From: Bacillus sp. FJAT-26390 | GTDB taxonomy: Bacteria; Bacillota; Bacilli; Paenibacillales; Paenibacillaceae | Assembly: GCF_001682865.1 (NCBI RefSeq) | Contig: NZ_MAQX01000005.1 | Coordinates: 1 to 64,000, forward strand | Reading direction: 5' to 3' | DNA: 64,000 nt | In this document: piece by piece, positions 29,330-37,724 of the stretch | Position numbering within the stretch: position 1 is the stretch's first letter | Layout: every line of letters starts with the position of its first letter | Notes under the pieces: generated by a model | The model's database searches: none | What the model was told of the DNA's origin: nothing | The model's input: the letters and a program-made list of their open reading frames with translations, nothing else | Translations under genes and position numbers: made by a program

Positions 29330-31822
29330 CTAGCTCACCGTCCTTGGGCGCTCCATGCGCGTAATGCCGGGAAAGCGGAATGACGCCCACTCCGGCAAAT
29401 GCTTGTCAATTCGCGCAACGAGCACTGTCATATCATCCACGATTTCGCCGTTATGATGGCGAACGACCTTCTCAAGCAGCGCATCCGCCATTTCCTGCGG
29501 ATCATCGGTATCCAGCTCGCTAATAATGCGCTTCATCCATAGCTCCTTGTTGACGGCAAGGCCCGGAGCATCATAAATGCCGTCGCTCATCATAACGAGT
29601 GTATCGCCGGACTGCATTTGCATTGAGACAAAATCAACGTCAATATCTTGAAGAATGCCAATAGGCAGATTGTTTGCCGTTACCGGAATGACCTCATTTC
29701 CTCGTTTGATAAAGCTTGGGGTTGACCCTATCTTCATAAACGTCGTCTGCGCCGTATACAAATCAACGATCGCCAAATCGACGGTAGCGAATACTTCATC
29801 GGATGAACGCAATAAGAGCACCGAATTGACGGACTTCACCGCCAGCTTCTCATCCATGCCGGACTGCAGCAGCTGCTGCAAAATAGACAATGCCGCGCTG
29901 CTCTCCTGCCGTGCCCGTTCGCCATTGCCCATGCCGTCACTAATCGCAACAGCAAACTTGCCGTTACCAAGCTCAACCATGCTGAAGCTGTCGCCTGACA
30001 GCAGATCTCCTCCTTTAGCCGCGCCCGCAATACCGGTCTCCACCTCATACTGCTTGGCCGAGCCGAAGGCTACGAGCGTCGGTTCTCCGCTTCTTGTTGG
30101 CGGGCGCTCTGACTTGACTGCGATATGCTCGCCCAAAATATCGCTAAGCAGAGGCGCAATTATTTTGCGGCACTCATCATACCCCTGCCCAAATGCGTGG
30201 TATACCTCTATGTCCACATTTCCCTCCTCCAAGCTTACAATATCAATCCCTTGAACCGATAAGCCGAGTCCTTCCACCGCCTCTCGAATTTGCTCCTCCT
30301 GCAAATGCAGCGTCTGCCCCTCTCGTTTAATCTCTTTGGCCAAATCGACCATTACCTGCGATACGCCTTGCAATTGATCCGCAACAAGCCGGCGGGAATC
30401 GTATATTTGTTTCTTCCAGTGCATATTATTTTGGTATAGCTCGTACTGTTGTGTCATATCCATAAGTACCTGGGATGATTTGACGCAGTGCGCTGACCAA
30501 GCCCGAGGTATCTCCTTGGCGGACGGAACACGATCCTCCTCTACAGTAGTCATCATATCGGTCATCATTTTGTACGTATGAAAGAACTTGTCCTCCCAGC
30601 ATGCGTTTTGCCTGTGGCAGCTCGAACAGCTGCGCTCGGCTACCGAATTCATAAAGTGGCTAATCTCATCCTCCCGGTTCAAATTTGTAACGCTGTTGTT
30701 GAGCTGGCCAAAGCTGCGCGACAGCTGGCTGAACACTTCAGAGTATTGCGATACGCGGTCAGCCGTTACCTCACGCACCCTCTTTGCATATTCATGCTGC
30801 GATTTGGCATGCTCATTCGTACCCGGCACATACCGCGAGATCGTACGAATCATCGTACGAGGCGTCAGCATAAGAAAAATAGCGGCCGCTACCGACTCCC
30901 AGGTTGAGCTCATAACATCAGCCTGACTCCCTACATATATGGATAAAATCGATGTCCCAAGCAACATTCCGAATGCCGCTGCCATTTTGCCGCCGTCACG
31001 CAGCAAGCCAGCAAGCAATCCCGCAAACGCGAGTAAGCTCATTTGAACGACTGCGCCAAAGTCAGCCAAGCTTAGAATGAGTCCTGCAACAACACCGACC
31101 GAAGCGCCAAGCGGGGCGCCGCCTGCTAAAGCGAATAACAGCAGCATATACCTAGACATCACATGTTCTGCCGACAAGCCGTAGAACACCCAGCCAACCG
31201 CCCCTGTCATGACAGACGCGAGCAAAATCATTAAACAAATGATTTCTTCGTTTTTGAGCGAGGCTGATTTCTTTGTCATCGTTAAAACGGGAATCGCTTG
31301 TATAAACACCAACGTAAGCACAAAGCTGAGCGCCGCCTCCACGACAACGAGCATAAAGTTATACCAGCTAAGCTCGTCCCCTATAAAGACGCTGAACATC
31401 TGCACCAATAGCGTTGACGCAAACACCAGAATCGGCGCCGATGACAGCTCCGCCTTCTCATACGCCTCCAAACCCTTCAGAAATAGAAACAACACCGCAA
31501 TTTCCATCGCAATCCACATGGGCGCCGGATCGGCTGCCAGCCAGCTTCCCGCTACCAAGGAGATTGCCACCCACGGATAAATATCCCTGCGCATAAAGTA
31601 GATAACAGCGAAATAAGCGATAGCAAACGGCATTAGCGATTCGAGTATAACCGCCCTTCCGAGCAGGAAGGCTACACCCACGAGTAAAAATGTCCACTTT
31701 TTGGCCAAAATGACTTGAATGAATCGCCGCGCGGCGGCCCATTCCCGACCTTTCTGCAACATCGTTTGAGCCAGACTTGTCCGTTTCACACCTGGAAGCA
31801 CAACCGCGTTTTCCTTTTCCAT
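29330..31822 (-). CDS. spoIIE: Stage II sporulation protein E, SpoIIE phosphatase
   Basis: Membrane PP2C-type phosphatase that dephosphorylates SpoIIAA to release sigma-F in the forespore and takes part in polar septation. About 830 residues: an N-terminal region with around ten TM segments (about 40-320), a central FtsZ-interaction/oligomerisation region with a CSSCHRQNACW motif, and a C-terminal PP2C domain with AISDGMGNGERA, MMSDGIYDAPG and DDMTVLVARI metal-site motifs. ATG 31822 is chosen: an earlier in-frame ATG (31861) lies inside the -10 of the promoter. Regulated by an unusual 21-base-spacer promoter typical of Spo0A-activated sigma-A genes. Confidence 0.96.
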   Translation of the reverse strand: MEKENAVVLPGVKRTSLAQTMLQKGREWAAARRFIQVILAKKWTFLLVGVAFLLGRAVILESLMPFAIAYFAVIYFMRRDIYPWVAISLVAGSWLAADPAPMWIAMEIAVLFLFLKGLEAYEKAELSSAPILVFASTLLVQMFSVFIGDELSWYNFMLVVVEAALSFVLTLVFIQAIPVLTMTKKSASLKNEEIICLMILLASVMTGAVGWVFYGLSAEHVMSRYMLLLFALAGGAPLGASVGVVAGLILSLADFGAVVQMSLLAFAGLLAGLLRDGGKMAAAFGMLLGTSILSIYVGSQADVMSSTWESVAAAIFLMLTPRTMIRTISRYVPGTNEHAKSQHEYAKRVREVTADRVSQYSEVFSQLSRSFGQLNNSVTNLNREDEISHFMNSVAERSCSSCHRQNACWEDKFFHTYKMMTDMMTTVEEDRVPSAKEIPRAWSAHCVKSSQVLMDMTQQYELYQNNMHWKKQIYDSRRLVADQLQGVSQVMVDLAKEIKREGQTLHLQEEQIREAVEGLGLSVQGIDIVSLEEGNVDIEVYHAFGQGYDECRKIIAPLLSDILGEHIAVKSERPPTRSGEPTLVAFGSAKQYEVETGIAGAAKGGDLLSGDSFSMVELGNGKFAVAISDGMGNGERARQESSAALSILQQLLQSGMDEKLAVKSVNSVLLLRSSDEVFATVDLAIVDLYTAQTTFMKIGSTPSFIKRGNEVIPVTANNLPIGILQDIDVDFVSMQMQSGDTLVMMSDGIYDAPGLAVNKELWMKRIISELDTDDPQEMADALLEKVVRHHNGEIVDDMTVLVARIDKHLPEWASFRFPGITRMERPRTVS

Positions 31823-31859
31823 GAGCAGACACCACCATTCCGAATGTAATGTGTTTTTC

Positions 31860-31892
31860 ATTATAGGAGGTTGTCCGCATGAAGTTTGTCAG
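31860..31892 (-). promoter_or_regulatory. spoIIE promoter, Spo0A-type with 21-base spacer
   Basis: Minus-strand CTGACA (31887-31892) and TATAAT (31860-31865) are 21 bases apart, the same unusual spacing as the B. subtilis spoIIE promoter, which needs Spo0A~P. A plus-strand TTTGTCAG overlaps the -35, and TATGTCGGA lies about 30 bases further up; both resemble 0A boxes (TTTGTCRAA). Confidence 0.7.
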
Positions 31893-31929
31893 TTAACGTA
31901 ACACGATTGTAAATTTTTTCCGACATAAA

Positions 31930-32280
31930 TAATAGGCGTCGCGGCCATTGTCAGTACGCGGTCAAACATATGCTCCGTATGGGATTGTCCCATCTTTTAT
32001 ATCCCATGCCAGCAAATTGCCGCCAACAAAATATGTGCTGTAAATCATTCAAATGATGGCGAAATCACGTTGTAACCTGTCGGGAATGAGGGAGGATCGG
32101 GGAAAAGTATTTTTTTCCAGCAGCTAGGACGCTGACAAACGACAATGACCGTGCCAAACAGATGGCTCCGCTTCCAATCGGCAATTATTCACCGGCATTT
32201 ACCAGGTGCAACGTCCCGCTTCGACAGCAAATGGTAAGCGCTTACCAAGATACGCGCCCGATTCTTTGTTTCCGCACGCA
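31930..32280. other. Spacer between yabR and spoIIE
   Basis: No gene is visible in about 350 bases. In B. subtilis tRNA genes lie here; I found no T-loop or cloverleaf. It contains the 16-base palindrome reported separately. Confidence 0.5.
32232..32247. promoter_or_regulatory. Perfect 16-base palindrome, operator-like
   Basis: TGGTAAGCGCTTACCA reads the same on both strands. The AAGCGCTT core is that of LacI/CcpA-type operators, but the outer bases (TGG/CCA) deviate from the cre consensus by one extra G and C. It lies between two terminated transcription units, downstream of yabR. Confidence 0.4.
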
Positions 32281-32308
32281 AAAAAAGCAGAACCAATGAG
32301 GTTCTGCT
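32281..32308 (-). terminator. yabR terminator
   Basis: Minus-strand GCAGAACC TCATT GGTTCTGC followed by TTTTTTT. Confidence 0.92.
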
Positions 32309-32334
32309 CCTGTATAATGTTATGACGATTCAGC

Positions 32335-32853
32335 TTATACTCGCTTGGCACCGCGTCCGCCGCGTTTGCCCTCCGTATTCTTCTTCAAAGAGGAGATGCG
32401 CTCTTCGCTGTCTTTCAGGAAACGTGACACTTTATCCTCGAATGACGGTTTACCGTATGCCGGTCTGCCAGACGATTGCTTGTTGAAGGGACGTCCGCCA
32501 CCACCGCCTCCGCCACCGCGGTTGAAACGTTCGCCACCACCACCACTACCGCCAGTGCTTCCACCGCCGCCTCCGCTGTGACGCTCGCGTTGTTGTGGCG
32601 CTGGTTGGCCTTCTGGCCGGTCAATGGCTTGCTTAATGGAAAGTCCGATCTTTCCGTCTTTGTCCACGTTGATCACTTTTACTTTCACGACATCGTCGAT
32701 TTTCAGGTGATCCTTCACGTCTTTGACGTAATTATCAGCAATTTCCGAAATGTGAACAAGACCCGTGACACCTCCCGACAAGTCGACAAATGCCCCAAAA
32801 TGCGTAATGCCTGTCACTTTTCCTTCTAACTTAGCGCCCACTTCAATTGCCAT
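32335..32853 (-). CDS. S1-domain RNA-binding protein (YabR-like)
   Basis: A 172-residue protein. An N-terminal S1 domain (residues 1-75: GKVTGITHFGAFVDL, GLVHISEIADNYVKDV, KVKVINVDKDGKIGLSIKQA) is followed by a glycine-rich, low-complexity stretch (about 90-125) and a basic C-terminus ending KRGGRGAKRV. The RGG-like tail suggests RNA or ribosome binding. It corresponds to yabR, between divIC and spoIIE. It carries a leader hairpin element directly before its GGGAGG ribosome binding site. Confidence 0.92.
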   Translation of the reverse strand: MAIEVGAKLEGKVTGITHFGAFVDLSGGVTGLVHISEIADNYVKDVKDHLKIDDVVKVKVINVDKDGKIGLSIKQAIDRPEGQPAPQQRERHSGGGGGSTGGSGGGGERFNRGGGGGGGGRPFNKQSSGRPAYGKPSFEDKVSRFLKDSEERISSLKKNTEGKRGGRGAKRV

Positions 32854-32864
32854 AAAATAAAATG

Positions 32865-32933
32865 TTCCTCCCTAAAAGTTATGCGAAGCAAAACTGAGTT
32901 CATAAGCATATGCTAAAAGTTTTGCGAAAACGC
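32865..32933 (-). repeat. Leader element, one full and one partial module, before yabR
   Basis: Minus strand: a full module (about 32871-32909) with ATGCTTATGAAC, then GTTTTG-CTTCG-CATAAC, then TTTTAGGGAGG. Upstream is a partial copy, CGCAAAACTTTTAGCA (about 32911-32930). The architecture is the same as before the yabS-like gene and ctc. Confidence 0.7.
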
Positions 32934-33001
32934 TATTAACGTGATTATAACCGAACCGTTCAAGTAAGGTCAACAGACGTTCACCCGATTTGGAGCCCTA
33001 T

Positions 33002-33310
33002 TTAATCGCTGAAAATCTGCTGCGCGCCCTTCTTGACCATGCCCTGCTCTTTTGTTGCTAGTTGTTCGATATATTCTGGGTCGTTTAACCGTTCAATTTG
33101 ACGTTTGAGCGCCTCTGTTTCTTTGGTGGACGCTTCCAGCTGCCCTTGTATTGTAGTTAGCTTAACGCCAGTGGCGTTCTTCTGCTGCATCTGGCCAAAG
33201 ATGGTGTATCCCGCCCAGCCCATAAATAGCACGATGAACATCATCCACAGTTTGAACCGGCGTTTTGTTCCAGCATTCCCTGGAGTCTTATTTACAGCAG
33301 CTGTTGCCAT
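33002..33310 (-). CDS. divIC: Septum formation initiator DivIC
   Basis: A 102-residue bitopic division protein of the FtsB/DivIC family. Basic N-terminus, one TM (about residues 21-40), then an extracellular coiled coil (TTIQGQLEASTKETEALKRQ region) and the conserved tail NDPEYIEQLATKEQGMVKKG. It works with DivIB and FtsL at the septum. It sits directly after yabQ (8 bases) as in other Bacillales. Confidence 0.93.
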   Translation of the reverse strand: MATAAVNKTPGNAGTKRRFKLWMMFIVLFMGWAGYTIFGQMQQKNATGVKLTTIQGQLEASTKETEALKRQIERLNDPEYIEQLATKEQGMVKKGAQQIFSD

Positions 33311-33318
33311 GAGCGGTA

Positions 33319-33927
33319 TTACCTCCTAAACCATTTGCTCCACAATTGGGCAATTAGTAGTCCGATCTTGCTCAGCCTCTCGGCCAATTGCCACTTGGCT
33401 AAGTAGGGCGACAGCCAGCGTCCAAGCGGACGAGTGACTGGCCTTACCATCCAAAGTAACAATTTCCAAAATGGACGAACCAATTGTACCACAATTTTTA
33501 ATGCGAAAATAGTGAGTGCAGACCCAAATGCCAAAATAACCATTACCAGTTTGTAGAGCAGCAAAATCGGTTTCACGATAAGGATTTCGAGGCATTTGAG
33601 CACAAAAGCAATGAGCTTTCGCACCGCTCCTATGACCCATTTTACGACAATGATAACGATCTTGCTGAGCAGCAAATAATAGAGAATAATGCCGATAGCC
33701 AGTCCAATAAAAACGTACGCCCGCACCTCGCCGTTGTTGCTGGCGTACAGCACCCGAAAGACGACTAGCGCCGCCGCCATCCAATAGATGACATCAAGCA
33801 CAGGCAGCCACCAGCGCGGAAACTTCAGCTCATTCGACATGACCCGATAGCCGTCGAACACCGTTCCCATGCCAAGCCCCGACAGGAGCATGACTGCCAT
33901 CGTCAACCATTGCATACTAAGCGTCAC
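33319..33927 (-). CDS. yabQ: Spore cortex biosynthesis protein YabQ
   Basis: A 202-residue membrane protein with about four to five hydrophobic segments. The N-terminal half carries the YabQ pattern (GLGMGTVFDGYRVM, DVIYWMAAALVVFRVLY, GEVRAYVFIGLAIGIILYY). The C-terminal half is amphipathic and basic. In B. subtilis YabQ is made under sigma-E and is needed for the cortex. It overlaps yabP by 4 bases. Confidence 0.93.
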   Translation of the reverse strand: MTLSMQWLTMAVMLLSGLGMGTVFDGYRVMSNELKFPRWWLPVLDVIYWMAAALVVFRVLYASNNGEVRAYVFIGLAIGIILYYLLLSKIVIIVVKWVIGAVRKLIAFVLKCLEILIVKPILLLYKLVMVILAFGSALTIFALKIVVQLVRPFWKLLLWMVRPVTRPLGRWLSPYLAKWQLAERLSKIGLLIAQLWSKWFRR

Positions 33928-34211
33928 TTAAATAGCTTCCCGAACAGCCCTTTTGATTTTGAAGAGGCGTTGTTTCCATCCAAATAGGCGAGCGAATGGA
34001 CGAGCCCCTCAATTGCCACCTGCCCTTGTTCGAGACTAAGATGCTTCATATGCAAATTTTGGCCCTTAACCTCCAAGTAGCCAAGCTCTGTCTCAAGTAA
34101 AAATTCCTCGCTGTCGAAGCTCTCCACGTTCACGACGCCGGTAAGCTCCAGCAGTTTGCGATTAAGCATTTTGACTTCCTGACGCTTCTGCCCCTTGCCT
34201 TGGTCAACCAT
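33924..34211 (-). CDS. yabP: Sporulation protein YabP
   Basis: A 95-residue soluble protein of the YabP/YqfC family: NRKLLELTGVVNVESFDSEEF, then ETELGYLEVKGQNLHMKHLSL and EGQVAIEGLVHSLAY. It is coupled to yabQ by a 4-base overlap. The family is expressed in the mother cell during cortex formation. I could not find a convincing sigma-E promoter in the 166 bases upstream. Confidence 0.93.
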   Translation of the reverse strand: MVDQGKGQKRQEVKMLNRKLLELTGVVNVESFDSEEFLLETELGYLEVKGQNLHMKHLSLEQGQVAIEGLVHSLAYLDGNNASSKSKGLFGKLFK

Positions 34212-34377
34212 AGACTCGTCCTCCGCTTCGTTAGCAGTCTAGGCGTAAACGGCTACCGCCGTCCAATGGGCGGCGCGGCATACGTTCCGCATTCAAATAT
34301 AAGCAGTGTATAAGCGCGGGGCTTATCCTGTCTTATACGTTTAGACTAGCTTATGGGACGAGGGCGAGAATTAGAAC

Positions 34378-35124
34378 TTATTCTAGTGGATTGGCGGGCT
34401 CCGGCAACAAGTCGCGGGTTTCGGTCTTCACTTGTAAATAGACTAGCAGAAATACGACTGTAATCAGCTCGCTGAACCAATCGATCCATACATCAAAAAT
34501 AGTGGCAGTGATCCAGGATTCGTTTGGTACGATGGCTGAGAAAAGACCAGTTATCACGCTGATCAAAATGATCACGGCATAGCCGACCACCGCATACCCT
34601 GCAAATTTAAAAAAGCGTCCGCGCGCCATTCCCCGGCATTCCTGCAGCGGATTGCTCCGCGAAGTATCCTCGGCCGACACAAAGATAGGCATCAGCATCA
34701 GCCATACTGCGAATATCAACCCAGGCACAACAAGCATAATGATTCCTGCAAACAAGATGACATTCTGCAAAAAGCCGTACATGATCATTCGCACCCATTT
34801 GCGCATGCCCCACAGAAGAGACTGCCTCTTTCCGGCGTTACTCGCAGTCATTTGACCAAGCAAGTAGTGGACGATCATAGGCGTGATGACGCTCAAAAAG
34901 AAAAGCCCGATAAAATTATCCCACCGCGACACGGAATCAAAAAAACCGCTGTCACTTCCAGGCTCGAAATAATAATAGTTTTTTATCGCTTCCACTGGGA
35001 CCGCTATAATAGCAACAAAAAAAAGAATAGGGAACGCATGCCTGAAAAAAAGAGAAAACGCGTCGCCAAGCAAAGAAAAACCCTTCCGCCGATACTCCGG
35101 AATAGGGAGCTGCACATGATTCAT
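34378..35124 (-). CDS. Six-TM membrane protein of unknown function
   Basis: A 248-residue protein with about six hydrophobic segments (about residues 28-48, 72-95, 112-135, 140-150, 170-195, 215-235). The pattern AGIIMLVVPGLIFAVWLMLMPIFVS followed by an acidic residue resembles the YciC/glycerophosphodiesterase-membrane-domain group (inference from pattern). It lies between rqcP and yabP, where B. subtilis has no such gene. No catalytic residues stand out. Confidence 0.82.
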   Translation of the reverse strand: MNHVQLPIPEYRRKGFSLLGDAFSLFFRHAFPILFFVAIIAVPVEAIKNYYYFEPGSDSGFFDSVSRWDNFIGLFFLSVITPMIVHYLLGQMTASNAGKRQSLLWGMRKWVRMIMYGFLQNVILFAGIIMLVVPGLIFAVWLMLMPIFVSAEDTSRSNPLQECRGMARGRFFKFAGYAVVGYAVIILISVITGLFSAIVPNESWITATIFDVWIDWFSELITVVFLLVYLQVKTETRDLLPEPANPLE

Positions 35125-35178
35125 TCAATAGTCCTCCGAGTAAATAAACAATAATGACGAAGCTGAAACAGGCATGTG

Positions 35179-35220
35179 CAAAAAAAGACTGCCCGCAAGT
35201 TTTGTGCTTGCGGGCAGTCT
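35179..35220 (-). terminator. rqcP terminator
   Basis: Minus-strand stem AGACTGCCCGCAAG/CTTGCGGGCAGTCT followed by TTTTTTT, starting 5 bases after the rqcP stop. It is very strong. Confidence 0.95.
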
Positions 35221-35225
35221 GGTTG

Positions 35226-35516
35226 TTATTGCTGCTGTTCCCACTCGAGCGTGTTCTCGCGCGGGCGTTGCTCTTCTTTCACCAAGGTATACAGCTCTCC
35301 GGCTTCATCCTTACGGGTCGTATCCGCAATTCGCTCAACGCGCACGGTTACGATTTTTTGACCGTATTGGATTTGGAGCTCATCACCGACTTTAACGGAG
35401 CTGCTAGCTTTCGCTTCGCGGCCGTTAATCCATACGCGACCTTGCTCGGAAACATCCTTCGCAACGGTACGGCGCTTGATCAGTCGGGATACCTTAAGAA
35501 ATTTATCCAATCGCAT
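35226..35516 (-). CDS. rqcP: S4-domain ribosome quality control factor RqcP (YabO/HslR-like)
   Basis: A 96-residue RNA-binding protein. The S4 fold is MRLDKFLKVSRLIKRRTVAK and GRVWINGREAKASSSVKVGDEL, with an acidic tail. In B. subtilis RqcP (YabO) works with RqcH on stalled 50S-peptidyl-tRNA during alanine tailing. It follows hup by 3 bases. Confidence 0.93.
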   Translation of the reverse strand: MRLDKFLKVSRLIKRRTVAKDVSEQGRVWINGREAKASSSVKVGDELQIQYGQKIVTVRVERIADTTRKDEAGELYTLVKEEQRPRENTLEWEQQQ

Positions 35517-35519
35517 TGA

Positions 35520-35792
35520 TTATTGGATAGCTTCTTTCAACTTGTTGCCTGCTTTGAATGCAGGAACTTTTGCTTCCGAGATTTCGATTGGAGCGCCTGT
35601 TTGCGGGTTGCGGCCAGTGCGTCCAGCACGTTTACGAGTTTCGAAAGTACCGAAGCCGATCAATTGTACTTTATCGCCACCTGCAAGTGCATCTGTTACT
35701 TCGCCCAAGAAGCCGTTAAGTACTGCTTCTACGTCACGTTTAGTCAAACCGCTTTTTTCTGCAATGTTGTTGATCAAGTCTGTTTTGTTCAT
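35520..35792 (-). CDS. hup: DNA-binding protein HU
   Basis: A 90-residue nucleoid protein, the standard HU length: MNKTDLINNIAEKSGLTKRD, VQLIGFGTFETRKRAGRTGR, NPQTGAPIEISEAKVPAFKAG. The DNA-clasping arm (residues 55-75) has the conserved RNPQTG. TAGGAGG precedes the start. It is placed between mazG and rqcP, in a likely short operon hup-rqcP. Confidence 0.95.
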   Translation of the reverse strand: MNKTDLINNIAEKSGLTKRDVEAVLNGFLGEVTDALAGGDKVQLIGFGTFETRKRAGRTGRNPQTGAPIEISEAKVPAFKAGNKLKEAIQ

Positions 35793-35972
35793 TATAAAAT
35801 CCTCCTAATTCGTTACCGTTATTTGTGGTCGACGCTTGTAGCGCCGCCGTTACTTTCAATTCTTACTCTCACGAAGAATACTTATTCTGCCTTCTAGCAA
35901 ATAAATCCTGCCGCTATTTGAAATTTTTTTGCGATTCGTGTGGAAAAAAGGCGATTCATGACGAAATGAAAC

Positions 35973-37463
35973 CTACGAATAGCGTTTAGCCTCATCCCAC
36001 CAACGATCCATTTCTGTTAAATCAGTCTGGTCAAATTGCTTCCCGCTTATACGAAGCTGTTCCTCAATATACGCAAATCTACTGCGGAATTTTTTGTTCG
36101 TGCGAGAAAGCGCCTCTTCCGGATCGGCATGGATGAAGCGTGAGGCATTGACGACCGCAAACAGCAAATCGCCAAGCTCCGAGGCCTGCTCCTCCTCGGA
36201 CTTAGAAGCAATCGCTTCGCGCAGCTCTGCGAGTTCCTCTTCTATCTTGCTGAGCACGGGGTCAAGCGTGTCCCAATCAAAGCCTACCTTAGCTGCTTTT
36301 TTCTGAAGCTTATAAGCTTTCATAAGGGCTGGCAGATCGGGCGGAATGCCATCGAGCACCGATGGGCGGTTCACATCGGTTCCTTTCAGGCGTTTTTCCT
36401 CGGCCTTCATTTGCTCCCAGTTGACTAATGCCTCTTGCGAATCGCTAGCATCCAGATCCCCAAACACATGCGGGTGGCGGAAAATAAGTTTCTCGTTAAG
36501 TGATTGTATCACATCATAGACAGAAAAAGCGCCAGTCTCTTCTTCCATTTGGCTATGAAGCATCACTTGCAGAATAACATCCCCAAATTCCTCCTGCATA
36601 CCGTCGGGATCATCGTTGTCGATGGCTTCCAGCGCTTCGTACAGCTCTTCGATAAAATTTTTGCGAAGGGACTGATGCGTCTGCTCTTGATCCCACGGAC
36701 AGCCCTCCGGGCTGCGCAGAATGGAAACAATCTCATGCAGCCGCTCGAAGGAGCGGTTGCGCAGCGACGCATCTTCGGAGCGCGGCACCCAGATGAGCGA
36801 TAGATTGCCATAGCCCGGCGTACGATCAAGCTCGTATAGCGGAACGCGAATGATCTGCTGCTCGTTAGCAACGCCAAGAGCATGCCCGACAACAACCTCG
36901 TAATCATCTGGATAACGCTCCATGAGGGCGAGCTTAACATCAGATGCCGTGAAAGCATCATACACTTGGCCAATCAAAGTATGCAACTGCGGCTGCAGCA
37001 GAGATGGCTGCAAATCTGCCGCATCAAGAAGCGCAAACCCCTCGATCGGATCGATTCCAAGGCTGACGAACGCTTGATCCAGGAAGCTCTCGCCGCCGAT
37101 AATTTGCAGGTCAATGCCCGCTTCAGGGCATTGCTCGCGCAGCAGCTGAACCGTACGTTCGGCTACCATCGGGTGACCGGGAATCGCGTAGATGAGCGAT
37201 TCGTCCTCGCTGGTGTTTTCGGCTTCGGCAATAAGCGCCTCAGCAATCGCCTTGTATACGTCCGGAAAGGACTCATGCTGCTCGTAAAGAGCGTCGAATG
37301 ATGTATAAGCGATGCCATTATCCTGAAGCATCGACATCGCCGGATGCTGCGCCGTACGCACAAATATGCGGTTCGCCGCCTGCAGCCTGCGCCATACGCC
37401 AAGCGTCATTTGGTCGGGGTCGCCCGAGCCTAGTCCAACGACTGTAAGTTTTGGAGCCGTCAT
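35973..37463 (-). CDS. mazG: MazG nucleotide pyrophosphohydrolase with SAM-methylase domain (YabN)
   Basis: A 496-residue two-domain protein. The N-terminal tetrapyrrole-methylase-like domain (VVGLGSGDPDQMTLGV, IYAIPGHPMVAERTVQLL) occupies about residues 1-220. The C-terminal MazG part (about 240-480) has CPWDQEQTHQSLRKNFIEEL, EEFGDVILQVMLHSQ and a second EExxE helix pair (EEELAELREAI). It hydrolyses NTPs, probably as a house-cleaning enzyme. ATG 37463 follows AGGAGG by 10 bases. Confidence 0.93.
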   Translation of the reverse strand: MTAPKLTVVGLGSGDPDQMTLGVWRRLQAANRIFVRTAQHPAMSMLQDNGIAYTSFDALYEQHESFPDVYKAIAEALIAEAENTSEDESLIYAIPGHPMVAERTVQLLREQCPEAGIDLQIIGGESFLDQAFVSLGIDPIEGFALLDAADLQPSLLQPQLHTLIGQVYDAFTASDVKLALMERYPDDYEVVVGHALGVANEQQIIRVPLYELDRTPGYGNLSLIWVPRSEDASLRNRSFERLHEIVSILRSPEGCPWDQEQTHQSLRKNFIEELYEALEAIDNDDPDGMQEEFGDVILQVMLHSQMEEETGAFSVYDVIQSLNEKLIFRHPHVFGDLDASDSQEALVNWEQMKAEEKRLKGTDVNRPSVLDGIPPDLPALMKAYKLQKKAAKVGFDWDTLDPVLSKIEEELAELREAIASKSEEEQASELGDLLFAVVNASRFIHADPEEALSRTNKKFRSRFAYIEEQLRISGKQFDQTDLTEMDRWWDEAKRYS

Positions 37464-37520
37464 GTTGGTTAAGCCTCCTTTGAACATATTTTGAGCTGTG
37501 ATGGCTGGGAGCCAGGACAG

Positions 37521-37558
37521 CTTAGAACAGTTAGAAACACTTAGAACACTTAGAACAC
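37521..37558. repeat. Short tandem repeat, 4 copies of about 9 bases
   Basis: CTTAGAACA-like units follow each other four times (one copy is GTTAGAAACA). They lie just upstream of mazG, on the way to the larger repeat array. Confidence 0.7.
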
Positions 37559-37724
37559 GATTATGTATGCTGCATCGTTGAAGGCGAGAGAGACAGAGAA
37601 AAGCAGCAAAATGATAATCGCTATTTTGCTACAAAAAGTAATAATGGACCAATTCGTCAGAAACATCAATATATTGCACAAAATTGTTACTTTTGGCGGC
37701 CTTTTTGCACCGTGACGCGCTGCT

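Noticed and set aside
31930..32280. tRNA genes between yabR and spoIIE as in B. subtilis
   Set aside because: No T-loop or acceptor pairing was found on either strand.
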